Of a stretch of DNA of 64,000 bases, positions 26,858 to 35,904 are shown one piece after another. A program made the position numbers and the translations under genes. Under the pieces are notes generated by a model that worked only from the letters and a program-made list of their open reading frames with translations, did no database searches and was not told the DNA's origin. Every line of letters begins with the position of its first letter. Position 1 is the stretch's first letter. The stretch is taken from the NCBI GenBank assembly GCA_963843835.1, contig CAWJMD010000008.1, positions 806,001 to 870,000 of the forward strand. The letters run 5' to 3'. The stretch comes from CAWJMD01 sp963843835. GTDB taxonomy: Bacteria; Actinomycetota; Actinomycetes; Actinomycetales; CAWJMD01.

Positions 26858-27490
26858 GTGCCGACTGCGCTGACCCTGCCCTACGCCCGCACCCCCGCCC
26901 GGGCGGCGCTCCAGGTCGCCGGCGACCTGCTGCTGGTGCTCTGGGTCTGGTGGTCCTGGCGCGCCGCCAAGGCCGTCGAGGAGTCGGTCCTGTCGCTGGC
27001 CGAGCCGGGGCGTGAGATCGACCGGGGCGCGACCGACATCGCCACCAGCCTGCGCGACGCGGGCCGGACGGCCGAGCGGGTCCCGTTCGTCGGCGACGAC
27101 CTCGCCAAGCCGTTCGGCGCGGCGGGTGACGCGGCCGATGCCGTCGCCGCGGCCGGTCGACGCCAGGTGGAGGTGGTGGAGGACCTCGCGTCCGTCCTGC
27201 TGGTGGTCGTCTTCGTCGTCCCCGTGGTGCTGGCGGTGGTGATCTGGCTCCCCCGCCGCATCCGCTTCGTGCGGCGGCTCGTCGCCGCGCAGAAGTTCAT
27301 CGACGCGGACGCCGACCTCTCGCTGTTCGCGTTGCGGGCGATGGCCAACCAGCCGATGCACCGGCTGGCGCGGGTGTGCGACGACCCGGTCACCGCCTGG
27401 CGGGTCGGCGACCCGGCGGTGGTGACCGCCCTGGCGGCGCTCGAGCTCCGCGACGCAGGACTGGCCGTCCCCGGCCCGTCGCGGTCCTGA
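26858..27490 (+). CDS. Conserved actinobacterial membrane protein, unknown function
   Basis: GTG 26858 follows a good ribosome binding site (AGGAGGAGCC). The 210-residue protein has one helix at about 20-38 (LQVAGDLLLVLWVWWSWRA) and one at about 109-131 (DLASVLLVVVFVVPVVLAVV). Between them is an alanine/aspartate-rich amphipathic stretch. A helical cytoplasmic tail contains FALRAMANQPMHRLARV. No catalytic motif is seen. It resembles conserved hypothetical proteins of the phylum but cannot be assigned a role. Confidence 0.7.
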   Translation: MPTALTLPYARTPARAALQVAGDLLLVLWVWWSWRAAKAVEESVLSLAEPGREIDRGATDIATSLRDAGRTAERVPFVGDDLAKPFGAAGDAADAVAAAGRRQVEVVEDLASVLLVVVFVVPVVLAVVIWLPRRIRFVRRLVAAQKFIDADADLSLFALRAMANQPMHRLARVCDDPVTAWRVGDPAVVTALAALELRDAGLAVPGPSRS

Positions 27491-27548
27491 CAGGACGACC
27501 AGGGGCGCAGGTCCGCCCGGTTGCGGTGCGGTGGGGCAGGATGAACAG

Positions 27549-28409
27549 GTGAGCCACTCCCACATCACGGCTTTCGTCCTCGGCGGTGGCGGCGTGCTCG
27601 GCGCCAGCGAGGTCGGGATGGCACGCGCCCTCGTCGACGCGGGCATCCGGCCCGACCTCGTGCTGGGTACCAGCGTGGGTGCGCTCAACGGCGCCGCGCT
27701 GGCCCGGGACCCCTCCCCCGAGACCATCGAGGCGCTGACCCGCATGTGGGTCGGCGGTGCCACGGCCGTCTGGGACGCGTCCGCGCTCGACCGGGTGCGG
27801 TCGGTCGCCCGCACCGGCACGGCGCTCCACTCGGGTGAGGGGCTGCGCGCTCTCCTCCTCGAGACCGTCGGGGACCTCGACATCGAAGACCTGGCGGTGC
27901 CCTTCGGATGCTGCGCGAGCTCCATCGAACGGGCCAGCGAGCACTGGTTCGAGAGCGGCCCACTCGTGCCGGCCGTGCTGGCCTCGTGCGCGGTCCCCGG
28001 GCTGTTCCCGGCGGTGCAGATCGGTGGCGAGCACTACCTCGACGGCGGTCTCGTCAACTCGATCCCCGTCTCCCGCGCGGTGGAACGGGGCGCGACCACC
28101 ATCTACGTGCTTCAGGTCGGCCGGGTCGAGCGGTCCCTGAACGCGCCGACGCGGCCCTGGGAGGTCGCGACCGTGGCGTTCGAGATCGCCCGCAGACACC
28201 GGTTCTCGCGCGACCTGACGATGATCCCCGACGGGGTGACGGTGCACGTGCTCCCGACCGGCGACGCCTCGACACCGATGAGCAACCTGCGCTACCGCAA
28301 CACGTCCTCGGTTCCCCGGCGCATCGACGCGGCCTACGAGGCGAGTGCTCGCTACCTCCGTGACATGGCACAGCCCGACCCGAACATCGTTGCGGGCGAA
28401 GGCATCTAG
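27549..28409 (+). CDS. Patatin-like phospholipase family protein
   Basis: GTG 27549 is preferred over an in-frame GTG 18 bases upstream because the glycine-rich oxyanion loop FVLGGGGVLGASEV then starts at residue 8, as in the family. The nucleophile serine is in GTSVGALNGAAL and the catalytic aspartate in YLDGGLVNSIP (DGG). The 286-residue protein is a cytoplasmic or membrane-associated lipid acyl hydrolase. The next gene, an acyltransferase, overlaps it by one base, suggesting a lipid remodelling operon. Confidence 0.88.
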   Translation: MSHSHITAFVLGGGGVLGASEVGMARALVDAGIRPDLVLGTSVGALNGAALARDPSPETIEALTRMWVGGATAVWDASALDRVRSVARTGTALHSGEGLRALLLETVGDLDIEDLAVPFGCCASSIERASEHWFESGPLVPAVLASCAVPGLFPAVQIGGEHYLDGGLVNSIPVSRAVERGATTIYVLQVGRVERSLNAPTRPWEVATVAFEIARRHRFSRDLTMIPDGVTVHVLPTGDASTPMSNLRYRNTSSVPRRIDAAYEASARYLRDMAQPDPNIVAGEGI

Positions 28410-29464
28410 TGCTGCCACCCGTCTGGATCCGGCGCGCCGTGATCGCTCCGGCGGTGATCGCGCTGACGCTGCTCACCATCAGCGTGCTGCCTGTCGCCCT
28501 GCTCGTCGCAGCCCTGCTCAGCCCGCTCATCCCCGGCCGCTGGCGCCCGCTGCGCGTGCTCTGGCTGGTGCTCCTCTACCTGCTGCTCGAGTCGGCCGCC
28601 CTCGTGGCGCTGCTCGTGCTCTGGGTGGTCTCCGGCTTCGGGTGGAAGCTGCGCAGCCCGCGATTCGAGCGCACGCACTACGACCTCGTCCGGGCCGTCC
28701 TGTCCTTCCTCTTCGCCGAGACGCAGCGGGTGCTCAAGCTCCAGGTGAGCGTGGAGGGCCCTGAGCCGTCGTCGTTCTCGGGACGTCCCCTGCTCGTCTT
28801 CTCTCGTCACGCCGGACCGGGCGACTCGTTCCTGCTCGTGCACGCCCTGCTCTCCTGGTACGAGCGTGAACCACGCATCGTGCTCAAGGACACGCTCCAG
28901 TGGGATCCCGTCATCGACATCCTCCTGGGCCGCCTGCCGAACCGCTTCATCCGGCCGAATGGAACCCGTACCGCCGACGGCGACTCCACGGTGGGGCTCG
29001 TCGGTGACCTGGCGTCCAACCTCGACGACGACGACGCGCTGGTGATCTTCCCCGAGGGCGGCAACTTCACGGCCCGCCGTCGCGCGCGCGCCATCGCCAA
29101 GCTGCGCGAGAAGGGCATGGTCGCCGAGGCCGAGAAGGCGGAGCGCCTGCGCAACGTGCTGCCGCCCCGGCCGGGCGGGGTCGGAGCGGCACTCGACGCG
29201 GCTCCTGACGCCGACGTGGTCTGGGTAGCCCACAGCGGCCTCGACCACCTCGTCACCGTGGGCGACATCTGGCGGGCGCTCCCGATGGACACCGAGATCA
29301 GGATGCGCTGGTGGCAGGTGCCTGCTGCGCAGGTCCCGCTGGACGAGGAGCAGCGACGCGACTGGCTCTACGAGTGGTGGGGACGGATCGACGCGTGGAT
29401 CGGGGAGCAGAACCAGGCGCGGGGCCTTCCCGCGGCGACGCTCCCGGTGGCCGACGGTGGGTAG
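28409..29464 (+). CDS. PlsC-like lysophospholipid acyltransferase
   Basis: The 351-residue protein has two N-terminal membrane helices (about 13-37 and 49-73). The catalytic H(x)4D motif lies in FSRHAGPGDSF, and NRFIRPNGTR and VIFPEGGNFTARRR match the acyltransferase substrate-binding block. It would acylate a lysophospholipid or related acceptor. Start GTG 28409 overlaps the upstream lipase stop, so the hydrolase and acyltransferase are probably co-expressed for deacylation-reacylation. Confidence 0.82.
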   Translation: MLPPVWIRRAVIAPAVIALTLLTISVLPVALLVAALLSPLIPGRWRPLRVLWLVLLYLLLESAALVALLVLWVVSGFGWKLRSPRFERTHYDLVRAVLSFLFAETQRVLKLQVSVEGPEPSSFSGRPLLVFSRHAGPGDSFLLVHALLSWYEREPRIVLKDTLQWDPVIDILLGRLPNRFIRPNGTRTADGDSTVGLVGDLASNLDDDDALVIFPEGGNFTARRRARAIAKLREKGMVAEAEKAERLRNVLPPRPGGVGAALDAAPDADVVWVAHSGLDHLVTVGDIWRALPMDTEIRMRWWQVPAAQVPLDEEQRRDWLYEWWGRIDAWIGEQNQARGLPAATLPVADGG

Positions 29465-30308
29465 GCAGGCACGCCGGGCGACGACCGCGCCCCGGCCGAG
29501 CGGGCCGGAACCCCGGGAGGGGACGTACCCGATCGACACCGGCGAGGCGGAGCTGGTGAGGTCGCGCGACGACCCGGGCCTCTGGACGCTGTCCGTGAAT
29601 GGCGTGCCCTCGTCGGCCGTGCACACGGGCGACCCCACACGGCTCGACTTCGAGTACCTGCAGCTGCTCGCCCACGCGCTCGCCCTGCACGCCAGACACG
29701 AGCCCCAGCCCCTCGATGTCGTCCACCTCGGAGGCGCCGCGTGCGCACTGCCCTGGGCCGTCGAGATCGCCCGGCCGGGCTCGAACCAGGTGGTCGCAGA
29801 GGTCGACGCCGAGCTGGCGCGCCTCGTACGCACCTGGTTCGCCCTCCCCAGGTCGCCGAGGCTCCGCATCCGGGCGGGCGACGCCCGGGGCGTGCTCGCC
29901 GGCCGCCACGACGCCAGCGCGGACGCCGTGGTGCGCGACGTGTTCGCGGGCGACACCACACCGGGGCACCTCGTCACCCAGGAGTTCGTCGCGGACGCGT
30001 CCCGCGTGCTCCGCGACGACGGTCTCTACCTCGCCAACGTCGCCGACCGTCCGCCGCTGGCGGTGCTTCGGTCCGAGATCGCGACGGTGGCAAGCGTCTT
30101 CGCACACGCCGGCCTCGTCGCCGAAACGGCCATGCTGCGCGGGCGCCGGTACGCCAACGCGGTTCTCGTCGGCAGCCGGTCCCCCGTGCCGTGGCACGAC
30201 CTGCAGCGAGGCGTCGGCCGCACCGGTCTCGCGCTGCGGGTCGTCAGCGGCACCGACCTCGCCCGTCTGGCTGCCGGGGCAGGCGTGCTGCTCGATCCCG
30301 TGAGCTGA
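29457..30308 (+). CDS. Spermidine-synthase-like methyltransferase-fold protein
   Basis: GTG 29457 overlaps the acyltransferase stop by eight bases. The 283-residue protein has the Rossmann core of the spermidine synthase family: LDVVHLGGAACALPWAVEIA, VVAEVDAELARLVRTWF and ADAVVRDVFAGDTTPGHL. The usual GGGDG of polyamine synthases is replaced by LGGAACA, so aminopropyl transfer is doubtful. Actinobacteria carry many such 'fused MFS/spermidine synthase' relatives of unknown substrate; here there are no membrane helices. Confidence 0.75.
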   Translation: MGRQARRATTAPRPSGPEPREGTYPIDTGEAELVRSRDDPGLWTLSVNGVPSSAVHTGDPTRLDFEYLQLLAHALALHARHEPQPLDVVHLGGAACALPWAVEIARPGSNQVVAEVDAELARLVRTWFALPRSPRLRIRAGDARGVLAGRHDASADAVVRDVFAGDTTPGHLVTQEFVADASRVLRDDGLYLANVADRPPLAVLRSEIATVASVFAHAGLVAETAMLRGRRYANAVLVGSRSPVPWHDLQRGVGRTGLALRVVSGTDLARLAAGAGVLLDPVS

Positions 30309-30372
30309 CGGCACCGCCCCCCTCGACGGCCCGGAGGTGGCGGCGAGGGTCGCGGTCCGACACACTCCGCCC

Positions 30373-31224
30373 ATGTCGACCCACAGCGCATCGGAGCCCC
30401 AGTCGGCCGGCGAGGCAGTCCGCCGGGTAGCGGACAGCAAGTGGCTGGAGCGCCTCGCCAGGGTCGGGTGGGTCATCGAGGGCCTCCTGCACCTCGTCAT
30501 CGGCTACATCGCCGTGCGTCTCGCAACCGGTGACGCCGCGAGCGGCTCCGCGGACCAGACCGGCGCACTGGCGACCCTCGCGCAGTCCGGGGCCGGACGC
30601 GCGGCCCTGTGGGTGGGCGTCGTCGGCTTCGCGTGCATGGCGGTCTGGCAGGCGACGAACGTCGTCGTCGGGGCAGGCTCGTCGGGAGCGCTCGCGACCG
30701 ACCGCACCGACCAGATGAGGGACCGCGGCAAGGCCGCCGCCAAGACCGTCCTCTACACCGCGCTCGCCGTCACCACCTTCACCTTCGCCCGCGGCGGCTC
30801 GTCCTCGGCGGGCCAGAAGAGCTCGGACTTCACCGCCGCCCTGGTCGACACCGGCCCGGGCCGCGCCCTGGTCGTCGCGGTCGGCCTCGGCACCGCGGCC
30901 GTCGGCGCCTACCTCGTGCACAAGGGCGCGACCAAGAAGTTCCTGCGCGACCTCGAGCGCACCGGAGGCGGCCACGTGTCCACCGGCGTGCGCGTTCTCG
31001 GGATGGTCGGCTACGTCGCCAAGGGCCTCGTGATCGTCATGGTCGGCGGGCTGTTCGTGATCGCCGGCGTGCGCCAGACGTCCGGCCAGGCAACGGGTAT
31101 CGACGGCGCCCTGCGCACGCTGCTGAGCCAGCCGTACGGGTCCTTCCTCCTGGTCGCGATCGCCCTCGGGCTCGTCGCCTACGGCGTGTACCTCTTCGCG
31201 CGGGCGCGCTTCGCCCGGATGTGA
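30373..31224 (+). CDS. DUF1206 six-helix membrane protein
   Basis: ATG 30373 is chosen because it begins MSTHSASEPQ just ahead of the first repeat; ribosome binding is weak. The 283-residue protein contains three repeats of the DUF1206 pattern, each with two membrane helices: LARVGWVIEGLLHLVIGYIA, then AKTVLYTALAVTTFTFA, then VLGMVGYVAKGLVIVMVGGL. Function is unknown in the family. It is the last gene of the rightward block and converges with the DUF885 peptidase. Confidence 0.88.
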   Translation: MSTHSASEPQSAGEAVRRVADSKWLERLARVGWVIEGLLHLVIGYIAVRLATGDAASGSADQTGALATLAQSGAGRAALWVGVVGFACMAVWQATNVVVGAGSSGALATDRTDQMRDRGKAAAKTVLYTALAVTTFTFARGGSSSAGQKSSDFTAALVDTGPGRALVVAVGLGTAAVGAYLVHKGATKKFLRDLERTGGGHVSTGVRVLGMVGYVAKGLVIVMVGGLFVIAGVRQTSGQATGIDGALRTLLSQPYGSFLLVAIALGLVAYGVYLFARARFARM

Positions 31225-31245
31225 CCCACCCCCGCAGGGGCTGGC

Positions 31246-32949
31246 TCAGAGCGCCGCCAGCGCCGCGGTCAGGTCGTCCAGACCGAGGGAGCCCATCGAC
31301 AGGGCCTTCATGTGCCAGGTCTTCAGGTCGAGCTGCCGGCCCTCGCGCGCGTGACGTGCCCGGGCCTGGTCGCGCCCGTCCAGCCAGGCCCGCTCGCCGA
31401 GCTTGTAGCTGATCGCCTGACCGGGCCAGCCCAGGTAGCGGACGATCTCGCTGTCGATGAACGCCGCGGGCCTGCCCGAGTGGGCCCCGAAGAACTCCCT
31501 CGCGAGAGCCGGGGTCCACCGCTGTCCGGGCGCCACCGGCGAGTCACCTGGGATCTCCAGCTCCAGGTGCATGCCGATGTCGATCACCACGCGGACGGCG
31601 CGCATGATCTGCGCGTCCAGGTAGCCGATCCGGGCCGGTAGGTCGAGGTACCCGAGCTCGTCCATGAGCCGCTCCGCGTAGAGGGCCCAGCCCTCCGTGC
31701 AGGCGCTGTTGGAGCCGACCGACGTCTGGAACACCGAGAGCTGCGGCGCGACGTGCACCCACTGGGCGAGCTGGAGGTGGTGACCGGGCACGCCCTCGTG
31801 GTACCAGGTGCTGACCAGGTCCCAGAGGGGGAAGCGCTCGGCGCCCAGCGTCGGCAGCCAGGTGCGCCCCGGACGGGAGAAGTCCATCGACGGGCGCGTG
31901 TAGTAGGGCGCCGCAGCGCTGCCGGGGGGCGCGATCATCGCCTCGACCCGGCGGATCGGCTCGGCGATGTCGAAGTGCGTGCCCTGGAGGTCGCTGATCG
32001 CGGTGTCCATCATCTGCTGCAGGCGCTCACGCACCTGCTCGACGCCCTCGACCGCCTCGCCGTGCTCGTCCAGGTGGGCCATCGCCTCCAGGGGCGTGGC
32101 CCCCGGCAGCACCTCCTGAGCCGCCGCGCGCATCTGCCCGTCGAGCCTCCGGTACTCCCCCCAGCCCCAGGCGTACGCCTCCTCGAGGTCCAGGTCGGCA
32201 CCGGTGCTCGCCCGCGCCGTGACGCGGTAACGCTCGGCACCGACCGCGTCAGGTGTCCCCTGGGCGGCCGGCAGGTACGTGCCCGCCAGGTACTCGCGCA
32301 GCTCGCAGACGCCGGAGGCGGCGGCGGCCGCCGCGCTGTCGAGCTCGGCTCGCAGGCTCTCGGGGCCGTCGGCGACGAAGCCGTGGAACCAGGTCCTCTC
32401 CCCTGCGACCCACTCGTCGAGCTGCTCCACCAGTGCCTCCACCTGCCGCGGCGCGGAGAACAGGCCACGCCGGCGGCCCTCCTCCAGCGACGCGACGTGG
32501 GTTCGGTACGCCTCGGGCACCCGTGACAGGCGGCGCCCGACTGCCGCCCAGTCGTCGTCCGTCGCGGTGGGCATGAGGTTGAACAGGCCCCGCACGGACT
32601 GGGCCGGTCCGAAGATGTTGCGGATCCCGCGCAGGTGCTCCCCCGTCCGGGACAGGTCGAGCGAGGCGGTCAGCCGCTCGCGCAGCACCGTGGCGCACGT
32701 GGCCTCGGCAGCGTCGTGGCCACCCGTCGCCTCGGCCCGGTCGAGGGCCGACAGCGTCCCGCGGGCGAGGTCGTCGAGTGCCTCCTGCCCGTCCGGGGAC
32801 AGGTCCGGGAGGCGGTCCTCGTGCTGGCGCGTCCCGAGCGCCGTCGACACCCTCGGGTCGAGGTCCACGAGGTGGGACACGTACTCGTCCGCCACCCCGC
32901 GCGGAGTGGTCGACCTGAAGGCAAGGTGCGTCGTCTGGGTGGTTGGCAT
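31246..32949 (-). CDS. DUF885 family protein, probable metallopeptidase
   Basis: ATG 32949 (MPTTQTTHLAF) gives 567 residues, the family's normal size; the open frame extends far upstream only because GC-rich antisense of recQ lacks stops. The zinc-binding signature HEGVPGHH starts at H384, and ACTEGWALYAERLM supplies the third ligand region. PSMDFSRPGRTWLP and GWPGQAISYKLGE complete the DUF885 profile. No signal peptide is seen, so it is probably a cytoplasmic oligopeptidase. Confidence 0.88.
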   Translation of the reverse strand: MPTTQTTHLAFRSTTPRGVADEYVSHLVDLDPRVSTALGTRQHEDRLPDLSPDGQEALDDLARGTLSALDRAEATGGHDAAEATCATVLRERLTASLDLSRTGEHLRGIRNIFGPAQSVRGLFNLMPTATDDDWAAVGRRLSRVPEAYRTHVASLEEGRRRGLFSAPRQVEALVEQLDEWVAGERTWFHGFVADGPESLRAELDSAAAAAASGVCELREYLAGTYLPAAQGTPDAVGAERYRVTARASTGADLDLEEAYAWGWGEYRRLDGQMRAAAQEVLPGATPLEAMAHLDEHGEAVEGVEQVRERLQQMMDTAISDLQGTHFDIAEPIRRVEAMIAPPGSAAAPYYTRPSMDFSRPGRTWLPTLGAERFPLWDLVSTWYHEGVPGHHLQLAQWVHVAPQLSVFQTSVGSNSACTEGWALYAERLMDELGYLDLPARIGYLDAQIMRAVRVVIDIGMHLELEIPGDSPVAPGQRWTPALAREFFGAHSGRPAAFIDSEIVRYLGWPGQAISYKLGERAWLDGRDQARARHAREGRQLDLKTWHMKALSMGSLGLDDLTAALAAL

Positions 32950-33069
32950 TCGCCCATCCTGCCCTGGCCTGTCCAGGTTGTCAGGGGGCCGTCGCGCCGC
33001 ATCGGTCCTCGGCGGCGGCAGCCACGGGCAGCCTCCGCACCGTCGGGGCCGGCGTCTAGCGTGTCGGGC

Positions 33070-35238
33070 ATGACGGCGACGAGCGAGACCACCGACCTCA
33101 GGTCCCGGGCCGACGAGGTGCTCCGAGCACTGACCGCGCGTCCTGAGGCAGCCTTCCGGGACGGTCAGTGGGAAGCCGTCGAGGCCCTCGTCGCCCGTCG
33201 CGAGCGGGCACTGGTGGTCCAGCGCACCGGGTGGGGCAAGTCGGCGGTGTACTTCGTCGCCACCGCGCTCCGGCGGCAGGAGGGAGGCGGACCCACCCTC
33301 CTGGTGTCGCCGCTGCTCGCCCTGATGCGCGACCAGATCGCCGCCGCGGCGCGCGCGGGTGTGCGCGCCGAGCAGCTCAGCTCGGCCAACCCCACCGAGT
33401 GGGGAGAGGTCGTCGCGCGGGTCGACGCCGACGCCGTCGACGTGCTCCTGGTCTCCCCCGAGCGCCTGACCAACCCGCGCTTCCGCGACGAGGTGCTGCC
33501 CGGCCTGGTCGACCGCTGCGGGCTGCTGGTGGTCGACGAGGCGCACTGCGTCAGCGACTGGGGTCACGACTTCCGCCCCGACTACCGGCGCATCCGCGAC
33601 CTGTTGGCCCAGCTGCCCGCCGGCACACCGGTGCTGGCGACCACGGCGACCGCGAACGCGCGCGTGGTCGACGACGTGGCCGAGCAGCTGACCGCCGGGC
33701 ACGACGGGGCGGTCGTCCCGGTCACCACCGTGCGCGGACCGCTGGCCCGCGACTCGCTGCGCCTGGGCGTGCTGCGCCTGCCCGACGCCGCGGCGCGTCT
33801 CGCCTGGCTCGCCGCCCACCTCGACGCCCTGCCCGGCAGCGGCATCGTCTACGCCCTGACGGTGAGCGCTGCGGAGGACACCGCGACCTACCTCCGCGAG
33901 GCGGGGCACAGCGTCCGCGCCTACACGGGGCGCACCGACGACGCCGAGCGGCGTGACGCCGAGGAGGCCCTGCGCCGCAACGAGGTCAAGGCCCTCGTCG
34001 CGACCTCCGCGCTGGGGATGGGCTTCGACAAGCCCGACCTCGGCTTCGTCGTCCACCTGGGTGCGCCGTCGTCCCCGGTCAGCTACTACCAGCAGGTAGG
34101 ACGCGCGGGGCGGGCCGTGGCGCGCGCCGACGTGCTGGCTCTGCCCGGTCCCGAGGACGCGGCGATCTGGCACTGGTTCGCCACCTCGTCCATGCCGGAC
34201 CCGCAACGGGCCAATGCCGTGGTCGACGCCCTTGACCAGGCGCGCGACCACGGGGGCAAGCCGCTGTCGGTGGGCGTGCTGGAGACCGTCGCCGACATCC
34301 GCCGTACGCGCCTCGAGCTGCTGCTCAAGGTCCTCGCCGTCGACGGCGCGATCCGCCGCGAGGGTTCGGGCTGGATCGGCACCGGCGCCGGCTGGACCTA
34401 CGACGCCGACCGGTACCGCCGGGTTTCCGAGGCCCGCGAGAACGAGCAGCAGGCCATGCTCCGCTACCTCGTCGCGCACGACGACCCCTCCGCGACGTGC
34501 CGGATGGCGTTCCTGCAGGCGTCGCTCGACGACGACACGGCGACCCCGTGCGGGCGCTGCGACGTGTGCGCGGGCGCCTGGTACCCCACCGACGTCCCGG
34601 AGCAGTCGCGGGCGGTCGCCGACCGGGCGCTGCACCGTCCCGGGGTCGAGCTCGAGCCGCGCCGCATGTGGCCGACCGGCATGCCGCGCCTCGGCGTCGA
34701 CGTGAGCGGTCGGATCCCCCCGGGCGAGCAGCTCGCGCCCGGACGCGCCGTCGCGCGCCTGACCGACCTCGGCTGGGGACAGACCCTGCGCGACCTCCTG
34801 GCCGACGGCAGCCCGGACGAGCCGATCGGTGACGGGCTGCTGCGTGCGTGCACGCAGGTGCTCGCCGGCTGGGGCTGGGAGCAGCGACCGGCCGGGATCG
34901 TGATGGTGGCCTCCCTCAGCCGACCGCGCCTGGTCACGTCGGTGGCGGAGCGGCTCGCCGAGCTGGGCCGCCTGCCGCTGCTCGGCTCCGTGACACCCGC
35001 CGGGCCCGGTCCGGACGGCTCCGCCGGCGGCAACAGCGCCTACCGCCTGGCCGGCGTGTGGGACCGGTTCGAGGTGGGACCTGACCTCGCGTCGCGGGCG
35101 GCCGACCTCGACGAGGCACCCGTCCTGCTCGTGGACGACCTGGCCGACTCGCGCTGGACCCTCACCATCGCCGGCCGCGCGCTCCGTCGCGCGGGCTTCG
35201 GTCCCGTGCTGCCCCTCGTGCTGGCCCTCGCCGGCTGA
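33070..35238 (+). CDS. RecQ-family DNA helicase with C-terminal phosphoribosyltransferase-like domain
   Basis: ATG 33070 gives 722 residues; a GTG nine bases upstream is an alternative. The helicase core has Walker A RTGWGKSA (52-59), DEAHCVSDWGHDFRPDY from D156, TATANARV, and helicase C motifs ATSALGMGFDKPDLGFVVHL and YYQQVGRAGRA. A RecQ-type zinc cluster region (CGRCDVCAGAW) follows. After a linker, the last 200 residues end in VLLVDDLADSRWTLTIAGRA (from about 685), which matches the PRPP-binding loop of type I phosphoribosyltransferases. Helicase and transferase-like domains in one chain are unusual; the second may act as a nucleotide sensor. It is divergent from the DUF885 gene. Confidence 0.88.
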   Translation: MTATSETTDLRSRADEVLRALTARPEAAFRDGQWEAVEALVARRERALVVQRTGWGKSAVYFVATALRRQEGGGPTLLVSPLLALMRDQIAAAARAGVRAEQLSSANPTEWGEVVARVDADAVDVLLVSPERLTNPRFRDEVLPGLVDRCGLLVVDEAHCVSDWGHDFRPDYRRIRDLLAQLPAGTPVLATTATANARVVDDVAEQLTAGHDGAVVPVTTVRGPLARDSLRLGVLRLPDAAARLAWLAAHLDALPGSGIVYALTVSAAEDTATYLREAGHSVRAYTGRTDDAERRDAEEALRRNEVKALVATSALGMGFDKPDLGFVVHLGAPSSPVSYYQQVGRAGRAVARADVLALPGPEDAAIWHWFATSSMPDPQRANAVVDALDQARDHGGKPLSVGVLETVADIRRTRLELLLKVLAVDGAIRREGSGWIGTGAGWTYDADRYRRVSEARENEQQAMLRYLVAHDDPSATCRMAFLQASLDDDTATPCGRCDVCAGAWYPTDVPEQSRAVADRALHRPGVELEPRRMWPTGMPRLGVDVSGRIPPGEQLAPGRAVARLTDLGWGQTLRDLLADGSPDEPIGDGLLRACTQVLAGWGWEQRPAGIVMVASLSRPRLVTSVAERLAELGRLPLLGSVTPAGPGPDGSAGGNSAYRLAGVWDRFEVGPDLASRAADLDEAPVLLVDDLADSRWTLTIAGRALRRAGFGPVLPLVLALAG

Positions 35239-35281
35239 CCACACATCGTCACCCCCGCCCGACCGCACGTGGAAGTCGTGG

Positions 35282-35304
35282 CCTCCCGCTGTTCGCGTTG
35301 GGAG
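35282..35304. terminator. Bidirectional hairpin between recQ and SnoaL-like gene
   Basis: CCTCCC and GGGAGG pair around an inner GC/GC stem and a small loop, in the 70-base gap where two genes converge. It sits five bases from one stop codon and 44 from the other. There is no T tract, so the terminator call is tentative. Confidence 0.4.
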
Positions 35305-35308
35305 GGAG

Positions 35309-35812
35309 TCAGCGCACGGTGTGCCCGACGGCGGGCCTGGGAGGTGCGATCCGGCGTGAACCCACTCGCGCGAGGACGTGGGACGCCCTGGACGGGAACG
35401 CGTCGGGTGCGGGGATGGACCTCGGGCGGACACGCGAGTTGTGCAACGCGGTGAACCTCCACCCCGCGCGGGTCCGCACGGCGACCAGGGTCTGTCGAGA
35501 GAGCCTCCGAGCGGGCAGCCTCGTCCGCCACGGCATCAGGACCGAGCCGGTAGCGTGGACGATCGCCACCCCCGAGGTCGGGAAGCGGACCGACTGCACG
35601 TCACCGACGAGGGCCGAGCCGGCCAGCACACCGCGGAACAGCCTGTCGTGGGCCTCCTGCATGGTCGAGCGGTCGCGCGCCCACGTCCCGTCGTAGGAGA
35701 CGTAGTCGCAGTCATCGGTGAAGCAGGCGCCGTAGGCGGTGGCGTCGTTGTCCGTCCAGGCGGTCATGAGGCTGGCGAAGAGAGCCCGGACCTCTGCCTC
35801 GTCGTCGTGCAT
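35309..35812 (-). CDS. SgcJ/EcaC-SnoaL-like NTF2-fold protein
   Basis: ATG 35812 with GGAAGGA upstream gives 167 residues (MHDDEAEVRALFASL). The NTF2-fold core includes MTAWTDNDATAYGACFTDDC, DYVSYDGTWARDRSTM and TALHNSRVRP. Family members are small cone-shaped enzymes or binding proteins; no substrate can be inferred. The last 40 residues (from RSIPAPD) are arginine-rich and not part of the fold. It is divergent from a MarR gene, with a palindrome lying between the two start codons. Confidence 0.78.
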   Translation of the reverse strand: MHDDEAEVRALFASLMTAWTDNDATAYGACFTDDCDYVSYDGTWARDRSTMQEAHDRLFRGVLAGSALVGDVQSVRFPTSGVAIVHATGSVLMPWRTRLPARRLSRQTLVAVRTRAGWRFTALHNSRVRPRSIPAPDAFPSRASHVLARVGSRRIAPPRPAVGHTVR

Positions 35813-35873
35813 GTGACGTCCTTCCCCGTGGCCTCGATCCACCGCGGTGCGTGGCGTCGGCAGATCCGATATT

Positions 35874-35895
35874 CTTTCGTTTGGACGAACGAAAG
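35874..35895. promoter_or_regulatory. Inverted repeat, probable MarR operator
   Basis: CTTTCGTT, six bases, AACGAAAG is a perfect inverted repeat. It lies 62 bases before the SnoaL-like start on one side and nine bases before the MarR start on the other. The size and AT-rich character within very GC-rich surroundings fit a MarR dimer site controlling both divergent genes. Confidence 0.65.
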
Positions 35896-35904
35896 GTATG
35901 CCGA

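Noticed and set aside
31246..35433. A 1395-codon open frame on the minus strand
   Set aside because: Only 31246-32949 has family motifs (DUF885); the rest is antisense to recQ and lacks stops because of high GC.
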